Of a stretch of DNA of 64,000 bases, positions 48,352 through 58,572 are shown piece after piece. Both the position numbers and the translations under genes were made by a program. How positions within the stretch are numbered: the stretch's first letter is position 1; the number at the start of each line of letters is the position of its first letter. Source of the DNA: Williamsia sp. DF01-3 (lineage in GTDB: Bacteria; Actinomycetota; Actinomycetes; Mycobacteriales; Mycobacteriaceae); the NCBI RefSeq assembly GCF_023051145.1, contig NZ_JALKFS010000005.1, positions 372,001 through 436,000 on the forward strand. Direction: 5' to 3'. The notes under the pieces were generated by a model. The model saw only the letters and a list, made by a program, of their open reading frames with translations. It was not told where the DNA came from and did not search any database.

Positions 48352-50259
48352 TCAGGGAAGTAGGCTCGCCCGTCCGACCGTGATCGACACCGCCGCGTCC
48401 TTACGGAGAAGACTGCCGGCCACGGGAGCCTGTTCGAGGACCTTCTCGTCGTCGGGACTGCCCAGCGGCACGTTGCGCTGCACGGTGGTGAGGGTGGTTC
48501 GTTCCCACCCTGCCGACGTCAGGATCGACTGGGCCTGCGCCGCCGTCCGGCCGCGCAGGTCGGGCACCACGAACATGTTGCCGCGGCTGATGGTCACCTG
48601 CACGACACTGCGCTCGTCGACCACCTCGCCGGCGTTCGGCGATGAGCTGATCACCGTGCCCGACGGCAATTCCGAGTCGGTGGCAACCACAGCGATATCG
48701 AGGTTGAGCTGGTCGAGATTGGTTCGCGCCTGCGCCTCGCGCTGCCCGGTGAGGTCGGGGACGGTGACCTTGCGTGGACCGGTACCGACCTGGATGGTGA
48801 TGAGCTCGGTGACCGCTTGCGTACTACGCGCGGCAGGTGCGGTGGCGACCACTTTGTCCTTCAGGTCGGCGGTGGAGGACACCTCGATCGACCGGGTGTT
48901 GGTGAATCCCAGATTCCCGAGCTCCGCCGTCGCCTGCGCCAACGTCCGACCACGCAGATCCGGGACCTGTTGGCGCAGTGGACCGGTGGAGACGTACAAG
49001 GTGACCGTGGCCCCCTTGTCCACCTTCACGCCTTCACCCGGGGTGGTCCGGGTGGGCGCACCAACCGCGACGGTCGGGCTCGGCTCGTCGCGCTGGTTCA
49101 CGCGGAAGCCCATCCGTTCGAGTTCGGCCTTTGCGTCCACGGCGGACATGTCGGTGACCCGCGGAATCGACACTTGCGGCGTCACATCCGACGCCCAGGG
49201 ACGCAGCAGCAACAGGCTCACAGCAGCGATCACCAAGGCCGCGAGCACACCGAATCCGGCGAACTTGAGGGCCTTGCGTCGCGTCTGTGAGTCATCGTCG
49301 TCATCGTCGCGACGGTGGCTGGTGCCGCTCGGCCCGACCCGGGAGACCCGCGCGCGAGGACCGGTGTCGATCAGCGCGGTGCGGTCCTCGTCCGACATCA
49401 CGATCGGGGCACTGGGTTTGCCGCCGGCGAGCACCTTCATCAGATCCGACCGCATCTCGGAGGCCGATTGGTAGCGGTTGGCCGGGTTCTTGCTCATGGC
49501 CTTGAGAACCACGGAATCCAGCTCGTGCGGCACTCCCTCGCGTACCGACGACGGGGTAGGGGGATCTTCACGTACGTGCTGGTAGGCGACGGCCACCGGC
49601 GAGTCGCCGGTGAACGGCGGTTCTCCGGTCAGCAGCTCGAACAGCACACAGCCGAGTGAGTAGACGTCGCTGCGGGCATCGACGCTCTCGCCGCGGGCCT
49701 GTTCGGGCGACAGGTACTGCGCGGTGCCGATGACGGCCGCGGTCTGGGTCACGGAGTTGCCGGTGTCGGCCAGCACGCGGGCGATGCCGAAGTCCATCAC
49801 CTTCACCGCGCCGGACTTGTCGATCATCACGTTCGCCGGCTTCACGTCTCGATGAACGATGCCGTTCTGATGTGAGAAGTGCAGTGCCGCAGCCACGTCA
49901 GCGATCCACGTCATCGCCTGCCGAGGCTTGATGTACCCCTCGGCGCGCAGGACGTCACGCAAGGTTTCGCCGTCGACGAACTCCATCACGATGTATGGCA
50001 GCGGCCCCTCGGGGGTGGTCGCCTCGCCGGTGTCGAAGACCTGGACGATCGTCGGGTGGTTGAGGGCCGCCGCATTCTGCGCCTCACGCCGGAAGCGCAG
50101 GTAGAACGTGGGGTCGCGGGCCAGATCGGCGCGCAGCACCTTGATGGCCACATCGCGGTGCAGGAGCAGGTCACGCGCGAGGTGGACCTCGGACATGCCG
50201 CCGAAACCGAGGGTCTCGCCCAGTTCGTATCGATCAGAGATCTGCCGGGGGTCGGCCAT
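48352..50259 (-). CDS. pknB: Ser/Thr protein kinase PknB with PASTA domains
   Basis: A 635-residue membrane kinase. The kinase domain (about 10-275) has GFGGMSEVHLARD, Lys40 in VAIKVL, HRDVKPANV, DFGIA and the activation-loop TQTAAVIGTAQYLSPE. A juxtamembrane linker with a run of aspartates leads to one helix (about 335-357), then four extracellular PASTA repeats that sense lipid II and muropeptides. Known targets in mycobacteria include CwlM, MurJ and FhaA-linked proteins. ATG 50259 shares a base with the pknA stop (TGATG); TTG 50262 is less likely. A GTCAGGGAAGTAG repeat spans its stop. Confidence 0.97.
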   Translation of the reverse strand: MADPRQISDRYELGETLGFGGMSEVHLARDLLLHRDVAIKVLRADLARDPTFYLRFRREAQNAAALNHPTIVQVFDTGEATTPEGPLPYIVMEFVDGETLRDVLRAEGYIKPRQAMTWIADVAAALHFSHQNGIVHRDVKPANVMIDKSGAVKVMDFGIARVLADTGNSVTQTAAVIGTAQYLSPEQARGESVDARSDVYSLGCVLFELLTGEPPFTGDSPVAVAYQHVREDPPTPSSVREGVPHELDSVVLKAMSKNPANRYQSASEMRSDLMKVLAGGKPSAPIVMSDEDRTALIDTGPRARVSRVGPSGTSHRRDDDDDDSQTRRKALKFAGFGVLAALVIAAVSLLLLRPWASDVTPQVSIPRVTDMSAVDAKAELERMGFRVNQRDEPSPTVAVGAPTRTTPGEGVKVDKGATVTLYVSTGPLRQQVPDLRGRTLAQATAELGNLGFTNTRSIEVSSTADLKDKVVATAPAARSTQAVTELITIQVGTGPRKVTVPDLTGQREAQARTNLDQLNLDIAVVATDSELPSGTVISSSPNAGEVVDERSVVQVTISRGNMFVVPDLRGRTAAQAQSILTSAGWERTTLTTVQRNVPLGSPDDEKVLEQAPVAGSLLRKDAAVSITVGRASLLP

Positions 50260-51638
50260 CAACCACCATCCTGCGGTTCGGGCTGCGCACTCGTACTGGC
50301 GTCTTCGTCGCCCTGGCCGAGCTGGTCATCGCTCTCCCGGGCCGGCAGGCCGGGGATCTGAATGCTCGGCAAGGTGAACCCACCGGTCGTCGACTCGGTG
50401 GTCGTCGTCGTTTCTTCAGTGGTTGTCGTGGTCGTACGCGTCGTTGTGGTCGTGGTTTCTTCGGTGGTGGTTTCTTCGGTGGTCGTCGGCGGAGGCGTGG
50501 TGGTCCTCGTTGTTGTCGTCGTGGTCGGTGTCGTCGACCTCGTCGGGACGTCGCCGGTGGTGTCGTCGGAGTTGAGGATCAAGAAGCCGACCAGGACCAG
50601 CGCACCGAGCAGCAGGAGTACGGCTGCGGCGGCGAGCGCCTTCTGCCCTGTGGACCAACCGTCTTGGCGGTCCACCGGCACCGGTGCGACCGCGGCACGG
50701 TGCTGCGGCGGTGGGGTGGGACGGGTAGCGCCCGTCATCGGGGCCATCATCGCGGTGGCCGGCCGCGCTCCCGCTGCGGCGGCGGTACCCGGCAACGGTG
50801 CCCGACGGCCCGCGCGCACCGCAGCCACCGCATCGGCGAACTCTCCGCCATCGGCGTACCGCTGTGTGGGGTCCTTTGCGATGGTGATCTCGATCAGCTC
50901 CCGGACGTTGACCGGGAGGTCGGTCGGCAGCGGTGGTGCCTCTTCGCGAATGTGTTTCATCGCCACGGTGATGGCGCCGTCACCGAGGAATGGACGACGG
51001 CCTGCGATCGCCTCGTAGCCGACGATGCCGAGTGAGTACACATCGGACGCCGCAGTCGCGTCTTCGCCGAGCGCCTGCTCGGGTGAGATGTATTGCGCTG
51101 TGCCCATGACCATTCCGGTCTGGGTGACCGGCGCCGCATCCACTGCCTTGGCAATACCGAAGTCGGTGATCTTCACCCGGCCGGTGGGCGTGATGAGGAT
51201 GTTGCCGGGCTTGACGTCGCGGTGCACCAGACCGGCGTCGTGGGCGGCCTTGAGCGCCCGGCCGGTCTGCTCGAGCATGTCGAGGGAGTTGTTCAATGAC
51301 AGCCGGCCGACACGGGACAGCACGGCGTTGAGCGGCTCCCCGTTGACCAGTTCCATCACCAGATAGGCCACCGAACCCGCACCCGGATCCTGCGCCTCGC
51401 CGTAGTCGAAGACGTTGGCGATTCCGGGGTGGTTCAGTTGGGCGGTGGTCCGGGCCTCGGTGCGGAACCGTTCCAAGAACTCGGGGTCGTCGGAGAACTC
51501 GGCCTTGAGGACCTTGACGGCCACGCGCCGATCGAGCCTGGTGTCCATGGTTTCCCACACCTGGCCCATGCCTCCGGTCGCGATCAACCGCATCAGCCGA
51601 TACCGGCCTGCGATGGTCGTGCCACCCTGCAAACTCAC
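50259..51638 (-). CDS. pknA: Ser/Thr protein kinase PknA
   Basis: A 459-residue membrane kinase with a complete catalytic domain (about 12-275: [36 protein letters not shown] and [10 protein letters not shown]), a linker and a single membrane helix at about 345-365. The extracellular tail of about 90 residues is dominated by threonine and glutamate ([20 protein letters not shown]) instead of PASTA domains. PknA controls cell shape with PknB. GTG 51638 aligns with M. tuberculosis PknA; GTG 51653 would overlap pbpA. Confidence 0.96.
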   Translation of the reverse strand: MSLQGGTTIAGRYRLMRLIATGGMGQVWETMDTRLDRRVAVKVLKAEFSDDPEFLERFRTEARTTAQLNHPGIANVFDYGEAQDPGAGSVAYLVMELVNGEPLNAVLSRVGRLSLNNSLDMLEQTGRALKAAHDAGLVHRDVKPGNILITPTGRVKITDFGIAKAVDAAPVTQTGMVMGTAQYISPEQALGEDATAASDVYSLGIVGYEAIAGRRPFLGDGAITVAMKHIREEAPPLPTDLPVNVRELIEITIAKDPTQRYADGGEFADAVAAVRAGRRAPLPGTAAAAGARPATAMMAPMTGATRPTPPPQHRAAVAPVPVDRQDGWSTGQKALAAAAVLLLLGALVLVGFLILNSDDTTGDVPTRSTTPTTTTTTRTTTPPPTTTEETTTEETTTTTTRTTTTTTEETTTTTESTTGGFTLPSIQIPGLPARESDDQLGQGDEDASTSAQPEPQDGG

Positions 51639-51642
51639 CCGG

Positions 51643-53145
51643 TCACCTCTCACCTGCGAGCGCGTTGATCACGGCACGCCCGATAGGGGCGGCTGACGAG
51701 CCGCCCGTTGCCTGTAGTCCGCCGTCGCCGTTCTCGACGATCACCGCCACCGCCACCTTGGCATTGCTGGACGGACCGAACGCGATGTACCAGGCGTAGG
51801 GGGTCTCATCGGTGCCTTGGGTGTTGGAGTGCTCGGCGGTGCCGGTCTTTGATGCGATCGACACCGGCCCGCCGGATCCGCGGGTGTTGCGTTCGGAGTC
51901 GATCATCATCTCGGTCAGGGTCGCGGCGGTCTGAGCACTGATCGGCTCGTTGAGCGAATTCGGCCGGGTGGTGTTCAGGGTCTTGAGGTCCGGACCCTGC
52001 AACTTGTCCACCAGGTACGGCTGCATGCGAACCCCACCGTTGGCGATGGTCGCGGCGATCATCGCGTTCTGTAGTGGGGTGAACCGCACATCACGTTGGC
52101 CGATGGAGCTCTGGCCGAGAGCGGCGAGGTCAGGGATCGGGCCGACCGACGATTCGGAGACGGGCAGCGGGGTGTCGGGTAGTTCGGTGTCGACACCGAA
52201 AGCGTTGGCCTGGTTCTTGACCGCTTCGATCGGGTTCTGCAGCTTCTCGGTGGACAGTTGCACAAACGCTGTGTTGCACGAGTATTCGAGGGCCTGATGC
52301 ATCGTCACCTGGCCACCGCTGGAGTCGGGGCAGGTCTGACCGCCGTAGTTGGTCAGCCCGGTCTCGGTCTGCGGCAGCGTGTAACTGCTTGCCGCCGTGA
52401 GGCGTTCGTCTTGGCCGATGCCCTGCTCGAGCGCTGCGGCAGCGGTGATCACCTTGAACGTCGAACCAGGTGGGTAGGTCTCGTTGAGGGCCCGGTTCAG
52501 CATCGGCTGGAACCCGGTTGAATCCTCGGTGGGATTCCAGGCGGCCCAGGCGTCTTCACGGACGGTGGTGTCGTGGCTGGCCAGCAGGTTGGGGTCGTAA
52601 CTGGGTGTGGACACCATCGCCAGGATCGCGCCGGTGTTCGGTGCGAGCGCCACCACGGCTCCGCGGCAGCCCCCGTTGCATCCCTTGTTCATCTCGTCGA
52701 AGGCGATCTGCTGCGCCCGCGGGTCGATGGTGGTGATCACGTTGCCGCCGCGAGGATCACGACCGGAGAACATGTCGGCGAAGCGCTGTCCGAACAGTCG
52801 GTCGTCGTTGCCGTTGAGGATGGAATCCTCGGCCTGCTCGAGTCCCGAACTTGCGTACTGGAACGAGTAGTAGCCGGTGACCGGTGCGAAGGCCGGCGCC
52901 CACGGTCCCGGATAGGTGCGCAGGTACTTGAGCCGGTCGTCGGTCGGCACCGACTGGGCGATCACGTCCTGTCCGGCGGTGATCTGGCCACGCTGACGCG
53001 AGTACTCGTCGAGGAGCACCCGCTGATTGCGGGGGTCGGCCCGTAGTTTGTCGGCCTTGAACACCTGCACGTAGGTGGCGTTTGCGAGCAGCACGAGGAT
53101 GATCACCATGACCGCGATGACCACGCGGCGAATGGGAATGTTCAT
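51643..53145 (-). CDS. pbpA: penicillin-binding protein PbpA (class B transpeptidase)
   Basis: A 500-residue transpeptidase with an N-terminal membrane anchor (about 7-27). The active-site motifs are STFK at Ser228 ([16 protein letters not shown]), the YSCNTAF SxN motif and the [13 protein letters not shown] motif. It cross-links peptidoglycan with RodA. ATG 53145 overlaps the rodA stop (ATGA). It is the Rv0016c counterpart. Confidence 0.96.
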   Translation of the reverse strand: MNIPIRRVVIAVMVIILVLLANATYVQVFKADKLRADPRNQRVLLDEYSRQRGQITAGQDVIAQSVPTDDRLKYLRTYPGPWAPAFAPVTGYYSFQYASSGLEQAEDSILNGNDDRLFGQRFADMFSGRDPRGGNVITTIDPRAQQIAFDEMNKGCNGGCRGAVVALAPNTGAILAMVSTPSYDPNLLASHDTTVREDAWAAWNPTEDSTGFQPMLNRALNETYPPGSTFKVITAAAALEQGIGQDERLTAASSYTLPQTETGLTNYGGQTCPDSSGGQVTMHQALEYSCNTAFVQLSTEKLQNPIEAVKNQANAFGVDTELPDTPLPVSESSVGPIPDLAALGQSSIGQRDVRFTPLQNAMIAATIANGGVRMQPYLVDKLQGPDLKTLNTTRPNSLNEPISAQTAATLTEMMIDSERNTRGSGGPVSIASKTGTAEHSNTQGTDETPYAWYIAFGPSSNAKVAVAVIVENGDGGLQATGGSSAAPIGRAVINALAGER

Positions 53146-54569
53146 GAGCGCTTGACCATCTCGGTGGGCGCCTCGGCGATGGGCGTCGACTTCTTCTTGG
53201 TCGGATCGGGCTCACGTGCGGCGTTGGACACGCGGATGAGCAACGCGACCAGGATGTAGTTCGCCAGCAGCGATGAGCCGCCGTAGGACATGAACGGTGT
53301 GGTCAGGCCGGTCAGCGGGATCAGCTTGGTCACACCGCCGACCACCACGAAGATCTGCACGGCGATCGTGAACGACAACCCGGTGGCGAGGAGCTTGCCG
53401 AAGCTGTCACGAACGGCGATGCCGGTGCGCAGACCGCGCACGATCAACACCAGATACAGCAGCAGGATCGCCGCGAGTCCCACCAGGCCGAGCTCTTCAC
53501 CGATGGTGGCGATGATGAAGTCGGTGTTGGCGAACGGCACGATGTTGGGTCGGCCAGAACCCAGACCGGTGCCGAAGAGACCGCCGGTGGCCAGACCGAA
53601 CAGACTCTGGCCGACCTGGTAGCCCTGGCCGTAGAAGTCGCTGAACGGGTCCTGCCACACCGCGACACGCACCTGCAGATGCGAGAACAGCTGGTAGGCC
53701 ACCAGTGCGCCCAGGGCGAACAGGCTGACGCCGATGATGAGCCAGCTCACCCGCTCGGTCGCCACGTACAGCATCACCAGCATGGTCGAGAAGATGAGAA
53801 GTGAGGTGCCGAGGTCGGCCTCGAACGCCAGGACGCCGATGGAGATGATCCACGCGGCGAGCAGCGGGCCGAGGTCGCGAGCGCGGGGCAGGTCCATACC
53901 GAGGAAATGCTTGCCCGCGGTGGTGAACAGATCACGCTTGGACACCAGCAGCGACGCGGTGAAGATGATGATCAGGATTTTCGAGAACTCACCTGGCTGG
54001 ATGTTGAACAGCGGGGTGCGGATCCAGATCTTGGAACCGTTGATCTCCGACATCGACGACGGCAGGATCGCCGGGATGGCCAGGAAGATCAGACCGCTCA
54101 GGCCCAGTAGGTAGCTGTACCGCGACAGCGTCCGGTGGTCGCGGATCAGGATCAGGATGGCCGCGAACGCGATGATGCCGAGAACGGCCCACAGAACCTG
54201 CTGATCGGCGTCGTTGGTGCGGTCGATGGGGTTGGCGGTCTCACCGTTCTGACCGGTCCCGAGGTCGAGTCGATGGATCAGGACGAGCCCGAGACCGTTG
54301 ATGGTGGCCACCAGCGGCAGGATCAGCGGATCGGCGTAGGGCGCGAATCGCCGCACGACGAGGTGGGCGAAACCGTAGAGCAGGACGTAGGCGGCCATGT
54401 ACTTGGCCAGTTCCCAGGTGATGCTCTGGGACTGCGCAGCCTCGACCAGGATGAGCGCGGTGAAGACGATGATGGTCGACAGGCCGAGCAACACCAGTTC
54501 GGAGTTGCGGCCTGTGTAGTTGCGGATCGGCCCGGAAGCCGGTGTCTGTGTGACGGCGGCCTGTGACAT
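53142..54569 (-). CDS. rodA: SEDS peptidoglycan glycosyltransferase RodA
   Basis: A 475-residue SEDS protein with about ten to twelve membrane helices. Family motifs visible are [54 protein letters not shown] and [16 protein letters not shown]. It polymerises lipid II with PbpA. ATG 54569 shares a base with the pstP stop (TGATG); the longer frame to 55157 lies inside pstP and is rejected. Confidence 0.96.
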   Translation of the reverse strand: MSQAAVTQTPASGPIRNYTGRNSELVLLGLSTIIVFTALILVEAAQSQSITWELAKYMAAYVLLYGFAHLVVRRFAPYADPLILPLVATINGLGLVLIHRLDLGTGQNGETANPIDRTNDADQQVLWAVLGIIAFAAILILIRDHRTLSRYSYLLGLSGLIFLAIPAILPSSMSEINGSKIWIRTPLFNIQPGEFSKILIIIFTASLLVSKRDLFTTAGKHFLGMDLPRARDLGPLLAAWIISIGVLAFEADLGTSLLIFSTMLVMLYVATERVSWLIIGVSLFALGALVAYQLFSHLQVRVAVWQDPFSDFYGQGYQVGQSLFGLATGGLFGTGLGSGRPNIVPFANTDFIIATIGEELGLVGLAAILLLYLVLIVRGLRTGIAVRDSFGKLLATGLSFTIAVQIFVVVGGVTKLIPLTGLTTPFMSYGGSSLLANYILVALLIRVSNAAREPDPTKKKSTPIAEAPTEMVKRS

Positions 54570-56056
54570 CAGCGCCCCCGACAGTTTTCCGGGGCCGTGA
54601 CGGGCGGCGTGGTGGTGGACGTCAGCGGAGGCTGCGTGCTGGCACTGCCCGACTGTGGGAGCACCGGAGCGGGCTGTCCCGGTGTGGCCGGCGGCGGTGC
54701 GGGACTCTCGGTACCCGGGGCAAGGGGCTGGGCCGGGCCCGGGGTGACGCCCTCGGCCGAGGCGGACTCTTCCTCGGGGCACAGCGGCACGAGGTTGTCC
54801 ATCAGGTTTCGGACCTGTTCCTCGGCATCGTCGAGAGGCACCGGGTCGCGGCCGTCGAGTGACGCGGGCGCCGTGCCGGTGAGGTCGGACACCTTCAGCG
54901 GTACACAGTTCTCGGGACGGTTGTCGTAGTCGGCGATGGTGACCGTCGGCCTGTCGGTGTCCATGGCTCCGGTGCAGGTGATCTTGCTCAGCTCGTGCAG
55001 GCTCAGGCCCAGGAATGACCCTTGCAATCCGCGGTAGAGCACCACCTCGCCGTTGTCGGCGCTGACGTAGTAATTCGACCTGACGATCGCGCGGCCCACG
55101 AAGACACCGGCGATGAGTACGGCGATCACGGCGAGAGCGATGCCGCCGAGAATCCATTTGCGCCGCGGGTGTGCTTGCGGCGGTTCGGGTTCGGGGGTTC
55201 CGATGGTCGGCCGCCGGGGCGACTGGGCAGGCGGGCGCAGCGCCGCCGCACGACCGGCCGAGGTCCGCGGATCGGGGACGTACTCCTGATCGTCGCCTCC
55301 GGCCGCTCCGCCGACGATTGGCTGGCTGTCGCCGTAATCCACATCGACGACGTCGGCGACCACGACGGTGACGTTGTCGGGCCCACCGCCACGCAGGGCC
55401 AGCTCGATGAGCCGGTCGGCGCAGTCACGGTAGTTCTCCACCGACGTCATGGTGTCGGCGATGGTCTCTTCGCTGACCACGTCGGACAGGCCGTCGCTGC
55501 ACAGAAGGTAGCGGTCGCCGGCGCGGGCCTCGCGCACCGTGAGCGTGGGCTCGACCTCGGTGCCGGTGAGCGCACGCATGATCAACGACCGTTGCGGATG
55601 TGTGTGTGCTTCTTCGGCCGTGATCCGACCTTCTTCGACAAGGGTCTGAACGAACGTGTCGTCGCGGGTGATCTGGGTGAGCTGGCCGTCGCGCAACAGA
55701 TAGCCGCGCGAGTCGCCGATGTGGCACAGACCCAGGCGCGAGCCCGCGAAGAGGATGGCGGTGAGGGTGGTGCCCATGCCATCGAGTTCGGGGGCCTCGG
55801 CTACCTGGTCGGCGATCGCCTCGTTGCCATGGCGAGTGGCCTCTTCGAGTTTCGCGAGGAGGTCGCCGCCGGGCTCGTCGTCGTCGAGGGGACGTAGTGC
55901 CTGGATGACCAGCTGGCTGGCCACCTCACCGGCTGCGTGGCCGCCCATGCCGTCGGCAAGGGCCAGCAGTCGGGCACCGGCGTACACGGAGTCTTCGTTG
56001 TTCGCACGGACCAAGCCGCGGTCGCTACGCGCGATATAGCGCAACACCAGGGTCAC
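54569..56056 (-). CDS. pstP: PP2C-family Ser/Thr phosphatase PstP
   Basis: A 495-residue membrane phosphatase. The PP2C domain (about 5-235) has [48 protein letters not shown] and [14 protein letters not shown], giving the metal-binding aspartates. A membrane helix follows at about 305-330, with an extracellular Pro-rich tail. It reverses PknA/PknB phosphorylation. GTG 56056 overlaps the fhaB stop (GTGA). Confidence 0.96.
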   Translation of the reverse strand: MTLVLRYIARSDRGLVRANNEDSVYAGARLLALADGMGGHAAGEVASQLVIQALRPLDDDEPGGDLLAKLEEATRHGNEAIADQVAEAPELDGMGTTLTAILFAGSRLGLCHIGDSRGYLLRDGQLTQITRDDTFVQTLVEEGRITAEEAHTHPQRSLIMRALTGTEVEPTLTVREARAGDRYLLCSDGLSDVVSEETIADTMTSVENYRDCADRLIELALRGGGPDNVTVVVADVVDVDYGDSQPIVGGAAGGDDQEYVPDPRTSAGRAAALRPPAQSPRRPTIGTPEPEPPQAHPRRKWILGGIALAVIAVLIAGVFVGRAIVRSNYYVSADNGEVVLYRGLQGSFLGLSLHELSKITCTGAMDTDRPTVTIADYDNRPENCVPLKVSDLTGTAPASLDGRDPVPLDDAEEQVRNLMDNLVPLCPEEESASAEGVTPGPAQPLAPGTESPAPPPATPGQPAPVLPQSGSASTQPPLTSTTTPPVTAPENCRGR

Positions 56057-56517
56057 GGGCGCAACTCAATCACGGTTTTGCCCACCCTGACCGGAGTTGC
56101 GAGCGGCACGCGCACAGCGGTGGTGACCTTCGCACGGTCGAGGTAGGTGCCGTTGGTGGAGCCGAGGTCTTCGACGTACCAGTCATCTCCCCGGCGGATG
56201 AGCCGTGCGTGGCGCTCGGAGGCGTACTCGTCGGTGAGCACCAGGGTCGAGTCGTCGGCGCGCCCCAGCAACACCGGTTGCGTGCCGAGGGTGATCCTCG
56301 TGTTGGCCAGGGCGCCATGGGTGACCACGAGGTATCTGGCCCCGCCTTTGACCTTGGCAGGGGAGCCACCGCGATTGCGGCGTTCGTAGCGTGTCATGGG
56401 TCGCTGGCCGGTGGCGGCGTACACATCGGTGCGGATGACCCGTAGTACTGCCCACACCAGGAGCCACAGCAGCAACAAGAAGCCGACACGCGTCAGTTGC
56501 AGCACTATGCCCTGCAC
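56053..56517 (-). CDS. fhaB: FHA-domain protein FhaB (FipA-like)
   Basis: A 154-residue protein with an N-terminal membrane helix (about 8-28), a basic linker and a C-terminal FHA domain (about 65-154: LLGRADDSTLVLTDEYASER, DLGSTNGTYLD) that binds phosphothreonine. In mycobacteria FhaB/FipA links FtsZ and FtsQ under oxidative stress. GTG 56517 has AGGAGG nine bases upstream. The pstP gene overlaps its stop. Confidence 0.95.
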   Translation of the reverse strand: MQGIVLQLTRVGFLLLLWLLVWAVLRVIRTDVYAATGQRPMTRYERRNRGGSPAKVKGGARYLVVTHGALANTRITLGTQPVLLGRADDSTLVLTDEYASERHARLIRRGDDWYVEDLGSTNGTYLDRAKVTTAVRVPLATPVRVGKTVIELRP

Positions 56518-56674
56518 GCTTTTCCACCTCCTGGGCCAGCCATCAACGTCCAGTGCATCTTATGGCCCAGTGTCGCTCCATCACGCATTCGGATGTCTCA
56601 CTTGTGCATCGAGCAGCTGTGAGCCACGCGAATCGAGGGAGCGCGCTACTGGGTAGTGACGGTTTGTGCGGGCG

Positions 56675-58057
56675 TCACTGGAAACGGACGGTGATGTCGG
56701 AATGCCCCACGCGGATCCGGTCACCATCCGCGAGCTCCCAGCTGCTGACCTGGACATCGTTGACCGTGGTGCCGTTCGTGGAGTTGAGGTCGTTGAGAAG
56801 GGCGCTCGAACCGTCCCAGCGGATCTCGACGTGGCGACGCGAAACACCGGTGTCGGGCAGGCGGAACTGGGCGTCCTGGCCGCGGCCGATGACATTCGAT
56901 CCGTTGCGCAGCTGGAACGTGCGGTTGCTGCCGTCTTCGAGCAGTAGCGTGATCGCCGTCGGTGCGTAAGCGGCGGGAGCGCCGTAGCCGGGAGCCTGGG
57001 CGTAACCGGCCTGCTGGTCGTAGCCACCCTGCTGGTCGTACCCGCCCTGTTGCGGATATCCCTGGGCGTAGCCGCCCTGCTGGTTGTAGGCGCCCTGCTG
57101 GTCGTACTCGTTCTGGCTGTACCCGGGCTGTTGGTAGCCGCCCTGGTCGTAACCTTGCTGGTCGTATCCGGGCTGCTGGTAGCCACCCTGGTCGTAGTTC
57201 TGCTGGTAGTTGCGCGGGTCGAAGCCCTGCTCCTGATTAGCCGGCGGCTGGGCGTAGCCGCCCTGGCTGTAACCCTGCTGGTCATGGCCGCCCTGCTGGT
57301 AGGCACCCTGGTCGTACCCGGCCTGGTCGTAACCACCGTGCTGGTCATAACCGCGTTGGTCATAGCCACGCTGGTCGTAGCCCTGCTGGTCGTAGCCGGC
57401 CTGGTTGTAGCCCTGTTGGTCGTAGCCACCCTGCTGGCTGTACGCCTGCGCCCCGTCGCCGGAGTTGTCCTGGCCCTGCTCGTAGGGCTGCTGGCTGTAG
57501 GCCGCCTGCGGTGGGTAGGAGCCCTGTTCGTAACCTCCGCGGGGGTCGTATCCGGAGTTCTGCGTCATGGGAGTGGCTCCTACTTGTGGGTTTCGGTTTG
57601 GCGCCGCGGGCGGCGGGTGGGGCAACGGCGGCCCTGATTGATCTGGAGGACGATGGCCTGCTTGTTGCACAGGCATCGGCCGGACGTCCGGATTGACCGT
57701 GCCCCGCGCCCGGAATTGACCGGTGTGCAGGGTGGGTGAGTGGGAGAACTCGACCACCACGTCACCGTATGTCTGCCATCCGTTGTCACGGATGAAATTC
57801 TCGAGATGCTTGGAGAAGGTCTTCCGGTTGAGCTCGTACTCGGCAACCATCTCGCGGTGGTCGGTGGAGCTGACCACCAGGTTGTAGGCGTTCGGGGCGA
57901 GCTTGCCACCATCGCCGAGGTCTTCCAAGTTGTCTTCGGCTTCGCGTTGCAGAGCGTTCTCGACCTCTTGCGGGGCGACCTTGCCGCCGAAGACGCGGGC
58001 GAAGCCGTCATCTACCGCACCTTCGAGTTTGCGTTCGATTCTTTGCAGAATCCCCAC
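56675..58057 (-). CDS. fhaA: FHA-domain protein FhaA with GYDQQ-repeat linker
   Basis: A 460-residue cytosolic protein. Residues 1-120 form the DUF3662 domain ([20 protein letters not shown]). Residues about 165-360 are a low-complexity linker built from [15 protein letters not shown] units. Residues about 370-460 form the FHA domain ([33 protein letters not shown]). In mycobacteria FhaA binds the phosphorylated MurJ pseudokinase and restrains peptidoglycan synthesis. GTG 58057 has GGGAGG upstream. It heads the fhaA-to-pknB cluster but is separated from fhaB by 157 bases. Confidence 0.95.
   Translation of the reverse strand: MGILQRIERKLEGAVDDGFARVFGGKVAPQEVENALQREAEDNLEDLGDGGKLAPNAYNLVVSSTDHREMVAEYELNRKTFSKHLENFIRDNGWQTYGDVVVEFSHSPTLHTGQFRARGTVNPDVRPMPVQQAGHRPPDQSGPPLPHPPPAAPNRNPQVGATPMTQNSGYDPRGGYEQGSYPPQAAYSQQPYEQGQDNSGDGAQAYSQQGGYDQQGYNQAGYDQQGYDQRGYDQRGYDQHGGYDQAGYDQGAYQQGGHDQQGYSQGGYAQPPANQEQGFDPRNYQQNYDQGGYQQPGYDQQGYDQGGYQQPGYSQNEYDQQGAYNQQGGYAQGYPQQGGYDQQGGYDQQAGYAQAPGYGAPAAYAPTAITLLLEDGSNRTFQLRNGSNVIGRGQDAQFRLPDTGVSRRHVEIRWDGSSALLNDLNSTNGTTVNDVQVSSWELADGDRIRVGHSDITVRFQ
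57000..57570. repeat. imperfect 15-base repeats encoding the FhaA GYDQQ linker
   Basis: CTGGTCGTAGCC and close variants recur every 12-18 bases. On the minus strand they encode repeated Gly-Tyr-Asp-Gln-Gln. The frame is kept throughout, so length variation by slippage is likely between strains without loss of the protein. Confidence 0.85.
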
Positions 58058-58409
58058 TACCGACGACCTCCCTTCGAGTTCTCAGCGTGTCGGCGTGCCA
58101 ATCGTGCTGTTTGATGATAGCGACTCACACCCCGCGTTGGACACTCCAGGCGGAACTTCTGCACCGTCCGCCACAGATGTCCCAGTAGACGCCTGGTGTC
58201 CGTTTCGGCCGTATACGTGGGATGATCGGCGGGGATAGGCCATGCAAAAGATGTGCGAGAAGTGACGTACAACTCATCGGGTCGCACGTGCCCCTGACGC
58301 GCCGCGTGTTCGACCTGTCACCCTCGCGGTCCAGAGCTGGCCGATTTCTGACGCAGGGCCGGCCCATGTTACCGTTTTCCAGTTCGTTTGAAGACCGACG
58401 AGCAGCCAC
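58058..58409. other. fhaA-tRNA-Leu intergenic region
   Basis: A 352-base stretch that should hold the fhaA promoter (minus strand) and the tRNA-Leu promoter (plus strand). Short open frames on both strands here lack ribosome-binding sites and recognisable products. I see no clear hairpin or repeat. Confidence 0.5.
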
Positions 58410-58492
58410 GGGCGAGTGGCGGAATGGCAGACGCGCTGGCTTCAGGTGCCAGTGTCCTTCGGGACGTGGGGGTTCAAGTCCCCCTTCGCCCA
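58410..58492 (+). tRNA. leuT: tRNA-Leu (anticodon CAG)
   Basis: An 83-base class II tRNA. GGGCGAG pairs with TTCGCCC (one G-T pair); the anticodon loop TTCAGGT holds CAG at 58443-58445; the long variable arm TGTCCTTCGGGACG forms a stem; the T-arm is GGGGGTTCAAGTCCCCC. No CCA is encoded. Confidence 0.97.
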
Positions 58493-58503
58493 CAGAGTGA
58501 GAT

Positions 58504-58539
58504 CAGGCCGGGAACCAAGAGTTCCTGGCCTGTTCTTTT
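58504..58539 (+). terminator. intrinsic terminator after tRNA-Leu
   Basis: CAGGCCGGGAAC and GTTCCTGGCCTG form a 12-base-pair stem with one mismatch around CAAGA, followed by TTCTTTT. It is the most canonical terminator in the window and lies 11 bases after the tRNA. Confidence 0.85.
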
Positions 58540-58568
58540 GTGGCCTCGACTTCTTTTGTGGCCTCGAC
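58533..58568. repeat. perfect tandem duplication of 18 bases
   Basis: TTCTTTTGTGGCCTCGAC occurs at 58533-58550 and immediately again at 58551-58568. The first copy includes the U-tract of the tRNA-Leu terminator; the second ends four bases from the stop of the MFS gene. Confidence 0.9.
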
Positions 58569-58572
58569 GGGT

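Noticed and set aside
57000-57570. Regular repeats that might suggest a CRISPR array
   Set aside because: Units are short, in frame and imperfect with no unique spacers; they encode the FhaA linker.
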